NCBI RefSeq assembly: GCF_014201655.1
Contig: NZ_JACHEX010000002.1
Coordinates: 186,001 to 250,000 of the forward strand
Source: Thermosipho japonicus
GTDB taxonomy: Bacteria; Thermotogota; Thermotogae; Thermotogales; Fervidobacteriaceae
DNA length: 64,000 nt
Direction of reading: 5' to 3'
The position numbers and the translations under genes were made by a program. Positions 7,946 through 17,988 of this stretch are shown here, piece after piece (positions within the stretch are counted from its first letter, which is position 1; every line of letters begins with the position of its first letter). Under the pieces are notes generated by a model. It made no database searches and was not told where the DNA came from. It saw nothing but the letters and a program-made list of their open reading frames with translations.

Positions 7946-9937
7946 TTAAAATTTAAATTTTTGAACCTCTTCATATAGCTTTTTAGCAATTTCTGATACT
8001 TCATCTCCTGCATTTTTAACTTCAGCTGATCTTTCTTTTTGAAGTTTTGTCGAATCAACAACAGTTTCCATCTTTTCTGCAACACTCATTATATTCCTAC
8101 TTGCAACATCCATAGCACTTGCCATTTCTTCCGCAGCCGCACTTTGCTCTTGTGCAATTGCAGCAAGATTTTCAATCATTCCAGAAATATCTGTTATTTG
8201 GTTCAATATTCCCCTTAAATTATTTGCAATATTTTCACTTTCTTTACTTGCATTAGAAACTATCTCTACCATATCTCCTGTCTCTGTTCTAACATCCTCA
8301 GAACGCTTCTGTATATTCTTCAATATCTGCGTAATTTTATCAGTTGCAGATTTACTTTCTTCTGCTAGCTTTCTTATTTCATCAGCAACAACTGCAAATC
8401 CCTTTCCTGCCTCTCCTGCCCTTGCAGCCTCAATTGCTGCATTCAATGCAAGAAGGTTGGTTTGCTCAGCTATACTTGAAATAGTTTCAACTATTTCTCC
8501 AATGTTGTTAGCATTGCTTGCAAGGTCATCTACCTTCTCAGACATAGACTGTGACTTTGCCTTTATATTTTCAATAATCTGAACAATAGTATCTATAGCT
8601 TTTTCACTATCCTTTGCAGAATTTGATACATCAGTAGCTTTTTCTGTTAGATCTTGGGATGTCTTTGAAACGTTTTGAGCGCTTGCTGCTACTTCTTCCA
8701 CACCACTTGTGGTTTCTTCTATCGCAGATGATGCATTTTGGATTTCATAATTTATCTCTTCTATATTCTTAGTAAACTCTTCTACTTCACTTTCTTGCTC
8801 CTCTGAAAGCATTGTAAGTTTTTCTGAATTTTCTCTAAGCTTTATTGTATTTTGATCAACTTGTGAAATAAGTACAGACAAATTATCAAGTGCTTTATTA
8901 AGTTCTTCTGACATATGACCGACCTCATCTTTTGAATTTATCTCAGCTCTCTGTGTTAAATCACCACTTCCAAGTTTTTCAATTATTTCAACAAGTGTTC
9001 TAATTGGTTTTACAATAGAGTTTCCTGTAATTGTTCCAAAAACAAAAGAAAGTGCAATAGCAATTACTGAAATAATAATAAGAGTTATCATAACCTCAGT
9101 TGCTCTCTTATTAACATCTTTTGAAAGAGCAGCAGTGACAAAAATCCATCCATTATCCATTTTTGAAAAACCTGCTATCCTTTTTATACCATCATATTCA
9201 TATTCTATAATTCCTGAGTTATCCTTGCTATTAACAATTTGCTTAAACCAATCCATGTCGGCAACAGATTTACCAATTTTTTTCTCATCTTTATGCAATA
9301 AAGTTTTTCCGTCAGACGATAAAAGATAGGAATATCCACTTTCACCAAATTTTGCAGAAAGTAGTGAATTTGCAAGCTCAGATGCTTTAAAATCAAGCGC
9401 TACAACTCCCAATATTTTTCCATCCTTTTCCACTGTCTTTGCAACAGTTATAACTATATCCTTTGATGATGCATCAATATATGGATCTGTTATAATAACT
9501 TTACCTCTATTATTAATTGCATCAATATACCATGGCCTTTTTGTTGGATCATAACCCTCCGGCATTTCAACATCTGGATAAATATAAAATTTCTTGTCAG
9601 CTGTTCCAAGGTAAACATATAAGGCATCTTTGTACTTGTTTTTTATATTTTTAAAAGTCTTCATCATCCATGTTACTTCATCATATTTATTTTCCTTTGC
9701 ACCAACAACATTTGCATCCGTAGAAAGAAAATCTATTACATTCACATAACCCTCAAGAAAATTTTCCAAATTTTCTGTCCCCGCTGTTGCAATTGATAAA
9801 AGAGAATTTGTTCCCAACTCTCTTCCAACTTGGTATGAATTGACAATAGCTACGATAGAAACTATAACCAATGGTAAAACCGCAGAAAGAATCAAAAGTA
9901 GCCAGAGTTTTCCCTTAATAGTCATGTTTTTTAACAT
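7946..9937 (-). CDS. Methyl-accepting chemotaxis protein with dCache sensor
   Basis: 663 residues: TM1 (about 10-31), periplasmic double-Cache sensor (about 40-275), TM2 (about 279-300), HAMP (about 301-355) and a long coiled-coil signalling domain with the conserved hairpin tip ([19 protein letters not shown]). In the sensor, YDPTKRPWY followed by [11 protein letters not shown] and GVVALDF matches the amine/carboxylate-binding layout of amino-acid dCache receptors, so an amino-acid ligand is plausible but inferred. The ATG at 9937 follows GGAGGTGATATC. It stands alone between a 387-base gap and a terminator. Confidence 0.95.
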   Translation of the reverse strand: MLKNMTIKGKLWLLLILSAVLPLVIVSIVAIVNSYQVGRELGTNSLLSIATAGTENLENFLEGYVNVIDFLSTDANVVGAKENKYDEVTWMMKTFKNIKNKYKDALYVYLGTADKKFYIYPDVEMPEGYDPTKRPWYIDAINNRGKVIITDPYIDASSKDIVITVAKTVEKDGKILGVVALDFKASELANSLLSAKFGESGYSYLLSSDGKTLLHKDEKKIGKSVADMDWFKQIVNSKDNSGIIEYEYDGIKRIAGFSKMDNGWIFVTAALSKDVNKRATEVMITLIIISVIAIALSFVFGTITGNSIVKPIRTLVEIIEKLGSGDLTQRAEINSKDEVGHMSEELNKALDNLSVLISQVDQNTIKLRENSEKLTMLSEEQESEVEEFTKNIEEINYEIQNASSAIEETTSGVEEVAASAQNVSKTSQDLTEKATDVSNSAKDSEKAIDTIVQIIENIKAKSQSMSEKVDDLASNANNIGEIVETISSIAEQTNLLALNAAIEAARAGEAGKGFAVVADEIRKLAEESKSATDKITQILKNIQKRSEDVRTETGDMVEIVSNASKESENIANNLRGILNQITDISGMIENLAAIAQEQSAAAEEMASAMDVASRNIMSVAEKMETVVDSTKLQKERSAEVKNAGDEVSEIAKKLYEEVQKFKF

Positions 9938-10324
9938 GATATCACCTCCATAAAAAGTTTGTTATCCAAAAAATAACATTATAATCTCCTTAACCAAAAG
10001 TTCACATTTTTATTCCGACATTTACAGTACATAAATATTCTACCATAAAAAAATATCAAAATAACTTTTAAAAAAATTTTTCCAACACTAAAAAAAAATG
10101 GACCCAAAAGTTCAAAAATGACTTATTAAAAAAACACCAACGAATGAATTACATACACTCTAAAGAATAGCCAATACAACATTTGAATGTTACAATAATA
10201 TAACCAAAGAGATGGAGAAAAGTAAAATCATAGGCAGCAACTAATAGGCAATTGCAATTTGGTGGGAATTTGTATTTAATATTTTTAAAAATTTTTATTT
10301 GAAAAATCTGAAATGTGTTTATCC
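9938..10324. other. Intergenic region of 387 bases
   Basis: The longest gene-free stretch in the window. It holds the leader of the chemoreceptor gene (minus strand), with a possible -10 TAGAAT at 10042-10037 preceded by TATGG and no convincing -35. The rest is AT-rich, with short dyads such as ACATTTGAATGT near 10180. I see no open reading frame with a ribosome binding site, no tRNA and no GC-rich terminator after mscS. Confidence 0.6.
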
Positions 10325-11122
10325 TCACTTTGAATTTTGATAATTGACATGAACATCAATTTGGGTAAATGGTATTTCAATATTGTTTTCATCAAATATT
10401 TTCTTTATTCTAAATGCAAGTGAATTAACAGCATCAAAATAAGTACTTCTTTCCACCCAAAAATAAACAGTAAAATCTATTGAACTTGCTCCAAATTGTT
10501 TAAAAGCAATAAAATTACTAACACCTTCTTTTACAACAAGTGGTTCTTCTTCAATTGCTTTTTGAAGTAATTTAAATGCCGTTTCTAAATCAGTGCTATA
10601 TGAAACTCCAACATCCATTGTCACTCTTCTTACAGGATCGGGCCAAAATTTTGTAACTATTCCACTCCAAACAGATTTATTTGGAATTAAAATTAATTTT
10701 CCATCAAAACTTCTAATATAACTGTGATTAATCTTTATCTCATCAACAATACCTGTAATTCCATTTATGTCTACAACTTCACCTTCAAACAACTTTCTAG
10801 TAGACATAACTAAAATACCTGAAACAAAATTAGTTAACGGTTCTTGTAGAGCAAGACCTACAATTATACCCGATATACCAAGCCCAGTTATATATGGTAC
10901 AAGATTTACTTTCCAAATACTCAACAAGGCAAGTATTACAAAAACAGAAATAATAACACCAACAAAAAACCTTACAGTTTTTGGAGCTTTTAACTCTTTG
11001 CCAAAAGCTTCTAAGGATTTTTGAATAATCTTAGTTAAATACTTATAAACTACATAACCAACTAAAACAGAGATGATTGACAATAGTACCTCATCCCAGA
11101 AATTTTGAAATATATCTTTCAT
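10325..11122 (-). CDS. MscS-family mechanosensitive channel
   Basis: 265 residues. Two to three membrane helices (about 12-35, 50-72 and a pore helix around 78-112 rich in Gly/Ala: GLGISGIIVGLALQEPLTN) are followed by the beta domain (FEGEVVDINGITGIVDEI, IPNKSVWSG) and the alpha/beta C-terminal domain of MscS channels. It would open on hypo-osmotic shock to release solutes. Slightly shorter than E. coli MscS (286). It starts 4 bases after the trpS stop and closes the minus-strand operon. Confidence 0.92.
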   Translation of the reverse strand: MKDIFQNFWDEVLLSIISVLVGYVVYKYLTKIIQKSLEAFGKELKAPKTVRFFVGVIISVFVILALLSIWKVNLVPYITGLGISGIIVGLALQEPLTNFVSGILVMSTRKLFEGEVVDINGITGIVDEIKINHSYIRSFDGKLILIPNKSVWSGIVTKFWPDPVRRVTMDVGVSYSTDLETAFKLLQKAIEEEPLVVKEGVSNFIAFKQFGASSIDFTVYFWVERSTYFDAVNSLAFRIKKIFDENNIEIPFTQIDVHVNYQNSK

Positions 11123-11126
11123 TTTT

Positions 11127-12122
11127 TCACTTCCTCAAAAAATTATAATCCAATTGCATTGCATCTCTTACCATTTCCATCGTTTCTTTTGCAACTTGTC
11201 TTGCTCTTTTATTTCCCTCGACTATTACATCTTTTACATAATCATCTGTCAAACTGTTATACCTTTCCCAAATAGGCTCTAACCTTTTCTTCATATTTTC
11301 TAACAACAACTTTTTACAATCCACGCAACCAATTTTTGCATTTGTACATCCATCTTTTACCCATTCAGCATCTTTTTCAGAAATGCCAAAGGCTTTGTGA
11401 TAATCCCATACAGGGCATTTTTCAGGATTTCCAGGATCAGTTCTCCTTTGCCTTGCAGGATCTGTAATCATTGGCATAACCTTTTTCCTCAAATTTTCAT
11501 CATCTATTACTAATGGTATTGTGTTACCATAACTCTTACTCATTTTTCTACCATCTGTTCCCAAAAGTTTTGGAACCTTTGATAATATTGGTTCTGGCTC
11601 AGGAAATACTTCTTTGTATAAGTAATTAAACCTTCTTGCAATTTCCCTTGTAAGTTCTATATGATAGACTTGATCTTCACCAACTGGAACACCAGTTGCC
11701 CTGTAAATTAAAATATCAGCAGCCTGAAGAACCGGATAAATTAAAAAACCAGCATTTGAAAGATCTTTATCGGAAAGTTGCTGTTTTATTTCTTTGTAAG
11801 TTGGAACTCTCTCAAGCCTTGAAACTGAAACAAACATTGAAAACAATAGTGTTAATTCTGCATGTTCTTTAATTTCAGATTGAATAAAAATTGTAGATTT
11901 ATTTGGATCAATTCCAACTGCAAGGTAAGATTTGACAAGCTCTATTGAATTATTTACAATTTCTTTGGTGTCATTGTAATGGGTAGTTAGTGCATGCCAA
12001 TCAGCCACAAAATAAAAACAGTCATGGCCTTGTTCTTGAAGTTCTACCCAAGATGAAAGTGCACCAAAAAGATGTCCGATATGTAATTTTCCTGTTGGTC
12101 TCATTCCACTAAGCACTCTCAT
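11127..12122 (-). CDS. trpS: Tryptophanyl-tRNA synthetase with predicted Fe-S cluster site
   Basis: 331 residues, class I synthetase with HIGH (14-17) and KMSKS (193-197). It charges tRNA-Trp. Cysteines 236, 259, 266 and 269 follow C-x22-C-x6-C-x2-C, the pattern that binds a [4Fe-4S] cluster in Thermotoga maritima TrpRS, so a cluster is expected here. The ATG at 12122 shares its first base with the end of the upstream protease gene stop region, indicating translational coupling. Confidence 0.97.
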   Translation of the reverse strand: MRVLSGMRPTGKLHIGHLFGALSSWVELQEQGHDCFYFVADWHALTTHYNDTKEIVNNSIELVKSYLAVGIDPNKSTIFIQSEIKEHAELTLLFSMFVSVSRLERVPTYKEIKQQLSDKDLSNAGFLIYPVLQAADILIYRATGVPVGEDQVYHIELTREIARRFNYLYKEVFPEPEPILSKVPKLLGTDGRKMSKSYGNTIPLVIDDENLRKKVMPMITDPARQRRTDPGNPEKCPVWDYHKAFGISEKDAEWVKDGCTNAKIGCVDCKKLLLENMKKRLEPIWERYNSLTDDYVKDVIVEGNKRARQVAKETMEMVRDAMQLDYNFLRK

Positions 12123-14482
12123 TATTTTGACCTCCTACTTTTGGTTTTCCCTTCCAGCTTTTCATATATACTTTTTAATCTTTCCTCAACGATATAATTT
12201 ACAGTGCCGCGAGGATATTTACCTTTTGAATTTAATTTACCTGCCGTTTTTTCCATCAAAATTTCAATTGCTTCATCTACAGTTTTAACAGCCCATATAT
12301 TGAATAACCCTTTTTTAATATCATTTAAAATTTCATCTTTTAATACTAAATTTTTGACATTTGATTCTGGAATAATAACACCATGAGATCCATCTAATCC
12401 CCTGTGCTTGCATAATCTATAAAATCCTTCCACTTTTTCAATTGCTCCACCAATAGGTTGAACTACTCCATGTTGGTTTATAGATCCCGTAACAGCAATT
12501 GACTGTTTAATCGGAATATTTGAGATAGCAGAAATTATTGCAATTGTTTCTGCAAGAGATGCACTGTCCCCTTCCACCATACCATAGACCTGTTCAAAGC
12601 TAATCGATACTCCTATTGAAATTGGAAATTCTCTTGCATATTTACTTCCCAAATAACCCATTAATGTTAACACGGCTTTCCCATGAATGTTTCCACTTAA
12701 ATCAGATTCCCTTTGTATATCAATAATCCCTGCATTCCCAACATAAGTTTTTGCAGTTATTTTTACTGGCATTCCAAAAGAAAAATCACCAAATTGACTT
12801 ACAGTTAAACCATTAATCTGACCTACAACCTTTCCATGAGTTTCTATCATTATCTCGTATTTTTTCAATGCTTCATCGTATTTATCCATTATAAGTTTTG
12901 TTCTATTTTCACGAGCTACTATAGCTTTTTCAACATCTTGTTTTGAAATGGTCTCAGAATTTCTTAATTTTGAATAATAATCAGACTCTATAACTAAATC
13001 GGCTATATTCCCCATCTTCATCGATATTTTTTCTTTACTTTCTGACAGTCTCATAGAATACCAGATTATTTTCTTTAAAGCAGAAGAATCAAGAGGATTC
13101 AATTCATTTGCTTCTACAACATTTGACAAAAATGAATAATATTGCTTAATGTTATCCTTTGTAGCATCCATTTCCCAATCAAATTCAACTTTTACCTTAA
13201 AAAGCTTTTTAAAATCCTCATCGTGCTCGTATAAAATATAATACAAATCCGGTGTTCCTATTAAAATTACCTTTAAATTTAAATCAATAGGTTCAGGTTT
13301 TAAAGTAATTGTTGGACTAACTCCGTAAGCACTATCCAGATTTTCAATCTGAATTTTCTTAGACATTAAAGTTTTCTTTAATTTATCCCAAACATAAGGA
13401 AATTTTAGCAAATCCTCCGCATTGAGTATAAGGTACCCTCCATTTGCTCTATGTATTGATCCCCCTCGTATCATTGAAAAATCTGTGTATAAAACACCAG
13501 ATTTTGAAATGTATTCAACTTTTCCAAAAAGATTGGGATATGTAGGATTATTTTCATAAACCACAGGAGCACTATTTTCCTGTGAATTATCAACGATTAA
13601 ATTAATAGTTAGAATATGTTTAATGTAATTCTTCCAATCATCGGATTTTTTTATTCGACCTATATGCTTTACAATGTGGTTTTTAAGCTTTTCAAAATGA
13701 TTCACAAGTTTTTCGCTGTATCTAAACTCGTCTTTCAATTCTTCAAATAAAGATTCTATTGAAAATAGTGTAGCATATTTATCTAAATCATTAAATTTTT
13801 CCTTGTATTCTAAATCAAGCTTTCTAAGCTGGTGCAGTGCACCAGATATAAGATGTTCTACTTTTTTGGAATTCTCTTCAAATGTCTGTTTTACTTCTTC
13901 TGAAAGCTTTTCAAATTCTTCAGGAGTCAATGCCCTTCCGTCAATCTGAGGTATATAAATTATTCCTGTTGGAGCAAGTTTTATTAAAAAACCCAATCTT
14001 AAAGCTTTTTTAGAAAGTTCTTTAATAATACTTTCACGTTTTTCGTTATATTCCTCTTCAAGTTCTTTTCTTTTTTCTTCATATTCTTCACTTTCAAATG
14101 TCTTTTGAATATTTGTAAAAATTTCCTCAGCTGAATTTTCAAGCTTTTCTTTTAATCTTCGTCCCTGCCCAGAAGGAAGCATAATTGCTTTTGCAGAATA
14201 CGGATCATCAAGATCAATTGTATAAACAAGATCATAATAATTTTTCTTTGATTTTGCAAATTTCTTTGTAACAGAAAGTGCAAATGACTTTCTTCCTGTT
14301 CCACTGGGACCTACAATAAATACGTTGTAGCCTAGTTTGTCCATTGAAAGCCCAAAATTCATAGAATCAAAAGCATTGTCACGACCAATAAATGTATCAC
14401 AAGGACTTACATTTTTTGAAGTAGTAACTTTTGGAAACAATTTATTATCTATTTTTAAATCATTATAACTTAGTTTCTTCAT
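12122..14482 (-). CDS. Lon-family ATP-dependent protease (AAA_32/LonB-like)
   Basis: 786 residues from the ATG at 14482, which follows AGGGGGG by six bases; a longer frame upstream lacks such a site. The N-terminal AAA part has the P-loop GPSGTGRKS (58-66), with Arg where the usual Lys falls and Lys next to it. A long helical insert (about 110-300) is typical of this Lon branch. The C-terminal Lon protease domain has catalytic Ser640 (GDSAS) and Lys683 (GAIEKVEGF), 43 residues apart as in Lon. It degrades unfolded or regulatory proteins in the cytoplasm. It overlaps the end of ispE by 20 bases. Confidence 0.93.
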   Translation of the reverse strand: MKKLSYNDLKIDNKLFPKVTTSKNVSPCDTFIGRDNAFDSMNFGLSMDKLGYNVFIVGPSGTGRKSFALSVTKKFAKSKKNYYDLVYTIDLDDPYSAKAIMLPSGQGRRLKEKLENSAEEIFTNIQKTFESEEYEEKRKELEEEYNEKRESIIKELSKKALRLGFLIKLAPTGIIYIPQIDGRALTPEEFEKLSEEVKQTFEENSKKVEHLISGALHQLRKLDLEYKEKFNDLDKYATLFSIESLFEELKDEFRYSEKLVNHFEKLKNHIVKHIGRIKKSDDWKNYIKHILTINLIVDNSQENSAPVVYENNPTYPNLFGKVEYISKSGVLYTDFSMIRGGSIHRANGGYLILNAEDLLKFPYVWDKLKKTLMSKKIQIENLDSAYGVSPTITLKPEPIDLNLKVILIGTPDLYYILYEHDEDFKKLFKVKVEFDWEMDATKDNIKQYYSFLSNVVEANELNPLDSSALKKIIWYSMRLSESKEKISMKMGNIADLVIESDYYSKLRNSETISKQDVEKAIVARENRTKLIMDKYDEALKKYEIMIETHGKVVGQINGLTVSQFGDFSFGMPVKITAKTYVGNAGIIDIQRESDLSGNIHGKAVLTLMGYLGSKYAREFPISIGVSISFEQVYGMVEGDSASLAETIAIISAISNIPIKQSIAVTGSINQHGVVQPIGGAIEKVEGFYRLCKHRGLDGSHGVIIPESNVKNLVLKDEILNDIKKGLFNIWAVKTVDEAIEILMEKTAGKLNSKGKYPRGTVNYIVEERLKSIYEKLEGKTKSRRSK

Positions 14483-15290
14483 ATTCAACCCCCCTTGAAA
14501 CGAATTTATACTTACCATCTCTAAATGAAACACCAAAAACAGCACTTCCACTTCCTGTTAAAGCTGCTGTTATATGAGTCCTTCTCAACCTTTTTATATT
14601 CGCCATAATTTCTTTATAGTTATTTGCAACCACCTTTTCAAAAATATTATAAGTACATCTTTTAATTTCCCCCGCATTTCTATTTTTATATGCTTCGTAT
14701 AAAACATACGGAGAACATGGCGCTCTGTTAAACAAAGAAGGATTCAAAAGACTATACGCTTCTTTTGTAGATATACCATTTTCACTAGTCAAAAGGTCTA
14801 CATAATAGCCTTTAAGAGCTGGAAGTGGTTCAATTTTTTCTCCTTTTCCCTTTACTATTGCAGTACCTCCTATTAGAAAAAAAGGAACATCGCTACCAAT
14901 TTTTATTGCTAAATTCAAAAGTTCAGAAGTGGAAATTTTAAAAGTTTTTCCAAGAAAAAATAATAAAGCTGCAGCATCGGCACTTCCTCCACCTAGTCCC
15001 GCTTCCATTGGAATGTTTTTTTCAAGAACTATCCTAAAACCAAATTCTGGTTCTTTGTATCTTTCACAAAACAAGTCCCATACTTTATAAAGTATATTAT
15101 TCTCAATTTCAACATTTGATTTAATTTCAAGTCCTCTATCTATCTTTACAATCGACAATCTATCATAAAGAGATATATTTTGAAATAATGAAGTAATTTC
15201 ATGATAACCATCGTCTCTTTTTTTTACCACATCCAAAGAAAGATTTATTTTTGCATAAGCTCTAACGACTGTACTACCGTTTTGCTCCAT
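14463..15290 (-). CDS. ispE: 4-diphosphocytidyl-2-C-methyl-D-erythritol kinase
   Basis: 275 residues, GHMP kinase of the non-mevalonate isoprenoid pathway; phosphorylates CDP-methylerythritol. Seen: RAYAKINLSLDVV near the N-terminus, the ATP loop PMEAGLGGGSADAA (about 93-106), and a late glycine motif AALTGSGSAVFG. Start ATG at 15290 has GAGGAG eight bases before it. The first 46 bases overlap the end of the Nudix gene in another frame, an unusually long overlap that is nevertheless needed to include the conserved N-terminus. Confidence 0.95.
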   Translation of the reverse strand: MEQNGSTVVRAYAKINLSLDVVKKRDDGYHEITSLFQNISLYDRLSIVKIDRGLEIKSNVEIENNILYKVWDLFCERYKEPEFGFRIVLEKNIPMEAGLGGGSADAAALLFFLGKTFKISTSELLNLAIKIGSDVPFFLIGGTAIVKGKGEKIEPLPALKGYYVDLLTSENGISTKEAYSLLNPSLFNRAPCSPYVLYEAYKNRNAGEIKRCTYNIFEKVVANNYKEIMANIKRLRRTHITAALTGSGSAVFGVSFRDGKYKFVSRGVEYEETKL

Positions 15291-15832
15291 CCTTCCATCT
15301 CCTCAAAATATTCCCTCGGATTTTCAGTGAACAATTCTATAAATTTGTCTTTTTCTTTCAACCCCTTGTATTTTACATCTGCAACGTAACATATACCTAC
15401 ATGAACTCTACTTACAGGGGTATCCACAACATTAATAACTCCGACATAGTTTAACGATTTTATATCAACGTCAACTTCTTCGTTTATTTCCCTTATAAGC
15501 CCATTTTTAAATGCCTTCAATGGTTCTAATGAATCATCTGTATTAATATGTCCTCCAACACCTATCGTTATTTGATTATGTAATCTTTTTTCACCCTGTT
15601 TACTTGTTCTTTTAAAAAGCAAAAATTTATTTTCTTCTCTTAATACAATATACGGTATAACTTGTCTTATACTTTCATCATTTTCTGCAGAATTTCTATC
15701 AACAAAAAAACCTTTATTTTCTATTAACGAAATTATATCATACTCATTAACAAAAATTAATCCGTGCCTTTTATTACAAAGTCTTTCCACATCTTCTGTC
15801 GGTACAACCAAAACTTTTTCATTCTCGTACAT
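15245..15832 (-). CDS. Nudix hydrolase (COG4112-like)
   Basis: 195 residues. A Nudix box is visible as GGHIN, a longer than usual linker, then REINEEVDVD, which supplies the Mg2+-binding REUxEE core. An N-terminal extension of about 70 residues precedes the fold. It resembles the group of predicted phosphoesterases in COG4112. The substrate cannot be told from sequence. It starts 3 bases after the GlmL-like gene and its end overlaps ispE. Confidence 0.82.
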   Translation of the reverse strand: MYENEKVLVVPTEDVERLCNKRHGLIFVNEYDIISLIENKGFFVDRNSAENDESIRQVIPYIVLREENKFLLFKRTSKQGEKRLHNQITIGVGGHINTDDSLEPLKAFKNGLIREINEEVDVDIKSLNYVGVINVVDTPVSRVHVGICYVADVKYKGLKEKDKFIELFTENPREYFEEMEGWSKTVVQSLELMQK

Positions 15833-15835
15833 TTT

Positions 15836-17203
15836 TTAACCTCCCAATTCTTCTAAGTCTTCTAATAATATCTTTTTTGCTATTTCTTTATCAATTTCAC
15901 TAGCAATTACACCTATTGCAGCAAAAATGTAATATTTATCTCTAAATATTTTAACTTCATTTTGTGGTAAAAGTTCCATCGGATGTAATTTGGACAGATT
16001 ATTCACAGTTTTCAAAACATCTTTTGCATACTTGGAACGACTTAAAAAACCTCCCGTTCCAAAAAGATATCTAACAGCAGTTAAATCTTTCCCTTCCGCT
16101 ATTAATTTTCTTCCCAACGCAGTATATATATGCTTTTTTTTACCAACATGTCTTCTTATTCCTTGCTGAAAACAATATAAAGCAAGTTTTGATATAAAAT
16201 ATTCATCCTGGCCTGTTTTTGGATAAGGTGAAATTCTTTCTATCAACTCATCTAAATTTTCAAATTCGTGCTTTAAATTTTCTTTACCAATTAAATCAAT
16301 AACATTGTGAGCATTAACAAACAAACCAAGATCACCTTCAACAGTACGCTTTGCAACAGGTTCTGGAGAAATTGTAATCTCTTGAATTTCATTACTTCCC
16401 TCTGTTACTGAATCTACATCTGTTGTAGCTCCACCAATATCAACTGTTAACACATCTCCATAAATTTCAGATAAAAGTTGCGTCGCCTTCATTACAGCAC
16501 CCGGGGTTGTATGAATTTCATAATCAACAACATTATAAATCTTCTCCATACCAGGTGCTTTAGTAATATGTTTTGCAAAAACTTCTTTTATTATGTTTCG
16601 AGTAGGTTCAACATTTAATTGGTCTATTTTTGGATAAACATTTTCAGTTACAAAAACAGTTTTTCCAGAGTTTTTTAAAATAAATTCGACCTGTTCAGCT
16701 GCGGCAATATTACCTGCATAAATAATAGGAACATCCAAATCAAGCTTTGACAGTAATTTTGCATTATGAATTACTGTCTCTTTTTCTCCATAGTCAACTC
16801 CACCGGCAAGAAGTATTAATTTTGGTGAAATCTGCTTTATCTTGTGAAGATGAAATTCATCCATCTTTCCTGCCGTAATATATTTTATTACAGCACCCGC
16901 ACCAAGTGCAGCTTCTTTTGCAGCTCGAACAGTCATATCATATACTAGACCATGTACTGTCATTTTTAGCCCACCGGCTGCACTACTTGAAGCAGCAAAT
17001 TTATCCCATGAAAAATTAGAAACTCCCAGTTTTTCTTTTAAATTTTCAATTGCTCTCTCTATACCAATTGTTACGTCCCCTTCATTTACAGTTGTCCAGT
17101 GTTCTCCCTGAGCTAAAATTTTTACTTTTCCATCCAAATTATGAAAGGCTGTTACCACAGTTGTAGTTGAACCAATTTCTGCAAAAACTAAATCAATCTT
17201 CAA
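15836..17203 (-). CDS. GlmL/MutL-family protein (possible B12-mutase reactivase)
   Basis: 455 residues from a TTG at 17203, preceded by GGGGGTG with six bases of spacing. The protein opens with an actin/ASKHA-type phosphate loop (FAEIGSTTTVVTAF) and has a second one (LTVDIGGATTDVDSV). This is the GlmL/MutL family, found with adenosylcobalamin-dependent mutases such as glutamate and ornithine mutase and thought to help reactivate them. No mutase gene lies nearby, so the partner must be elsewhere or the role has changed. It probably heads the operon that runs to mscS. Confidence 0.85.
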   Translation of the reverse strand: MKIDLVFAEIGSTTTVVTAFHNLDGKVKILAQGEHWTTVNEGDVTIGIERAIENLKEKLGVSNFSWDKFAASSSAAGGLKMTVHGLVYDMTVRAAKEAALGAGAVIKYITAGKMDEFHLHKIKQISPKLILLAGGVDYGEKETVIHNAKLLSKLDLDVPIIYAGNIAAAEQVEFILKNSGKTVFVTENVYPKIDQLNVEPTRNIIKEVFAKHITKAPGMEKIYNVVDYEIHTTPGAVMKATQLLSEIYGDVLTVDIGGATTDVDSVTEGSNEIQEITISPEPVAKRTVEGDLGLFVNAHNVIDLIGKENLKHEFENLDELIERISPYPKTGQDEYFISKLALYCFQQGIRRHVGKKKHIYTALGRKLIAEGKDLTAVRYLFGTGGFLSRSKYAKDVLKTVNNLSKLHPMELLPQNEVKIFRDKYYIFAAIGVIASEIDKEIAKKILLEDLEELGG

Positions 17204-17223
17204 TTTATTCACCCCCTTTTTAA

Positions 17224-17232
17224 ATTTTAACA
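17224..17232 (-). promoter_or_regulatory. Weak candidate extended -10 for the GlmL-to-mscS operon
   Basis: Minus strand TGTTAAAAT (TG-n-TAAAAT) lies 20 bases before the TTG start. No -35 at the right distance; the palindromic TTGCAA at 17252-17257 is 22 bases away. Confidence 0.3.
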
Positions 17233-17251
17233 TGAAAGTTGAAAAAATATA

Positions 17252-17281
17252 TTGCAAGTTATATAAGTTATAGAGTATAAT
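17252..17281 (+). promoter_or_regulatory. Promoter for the UPF0173-to-TPR operon
   Basis: TTGCAA (17252-17257), 18 bases, TATAAT (17276-17281), then GGGAGGTG and the ATG at 17316. It is divergent from the GlmL-like gene. Confidence 0.55.
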
Positions 17282-17315
17282 TTAGTTGTAAAAAATGGAT
17301 AGGGAGGTGTAAAAT

Positions 17316-17987
17316 ATGAAAATTACATTTTTAGGGCATGCTGTTTTTCTTATTGAAACAAACAAAAAGATATTAATTGATCCATTTATAACTGGAAATC
17401 CTGCATTTCCAAAAGATTTTTCTTTTGATAAAATTGATTACATACTAGTAACCCATGGCCATGGAGATCACATTGGAGATACTGTGGAGCTTTCTAAAAA
17501 ATATAATGCGACTGTTGTTTCAAATTTTGAAATATGTAATTATCTTCAAAAGAAAGGTGTTAATAAAGTTCATCCAATGCATATTGGTGGCTCTTTCAAT
17601 TTTGAATTTGGCAAATTAAAAATGACGCCTGCTTTACATGGATCAGGCATAATTGAAGGTGATAATATAATATACGGAGGTAATCCTGGTGGATTTGTTA
17701 TTTATTCTGAAAAATCTGTATATCATGCAGGAGATACAGGCCTTACAAAAGATATGGAACTTTTACGTGGTGTTGATGTTGCAATATTACCAATTGGTGG
17801 AAATTTTGTAATGGATGTTGAGGATGCCTTAAAAGCTGTTGAAATGATTAAACCTAAGGTAGTAATTCCTATGCACTATAACACATGGGACATTATAAAC
17901 GCTGATGAAGAAAAATTTAAAAAGGGTGCTGAACAATTAGGAATTAAGTGCATTATTCTAAACCCTGGCGAAAGTGTGGAGGTATAA
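17316..17987 (+). CDS. UPF0173 metal-dependent hydrolase (metallo-beta-lactamase fold)
   Basis: 223 residues. The metal motif [10 protein letters not shown] (about 46-55) plus HAGDTGLT and IPMHYNTW later give the full set of metallo-beta-lactamase ligands. The start [11 protein letters not shown] is typical of UPF0173. The physiological substrate is unknown. Ribosome binding site GGGAGGTG and a promoter precede it; it is the first gene of the plus-strand group leading to purA. Confidence 0.92.
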   Translation: MKITFLGHAVFLIETNKKILIDPFITGNPAFPKDFSFDKIDYILVTHGHGDHIGDTVELSKKYNATVVSNFEICNYLQKKGVNKVHPMHIGGSFNFEFGKLKMTPALHGSGIIEGDNIIYGGNPGGFVIYSEKSVYHAGDTGLTKDMELLRGVDVAILPIGGNFVMDVEDALKAVEMIKPKVVIPMHYNTWDIINADEEKFKKGAEQLGIKCIILNPGESVEV

Positions 17988-17988
17988 A

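Noticed and set aside
9938-10324. Search for CRISPR repeats, small RNA or prophage remnant in the largest gap
   Set aside because: No repeated units, no terminator-like hairpin and no coding frame with a site.
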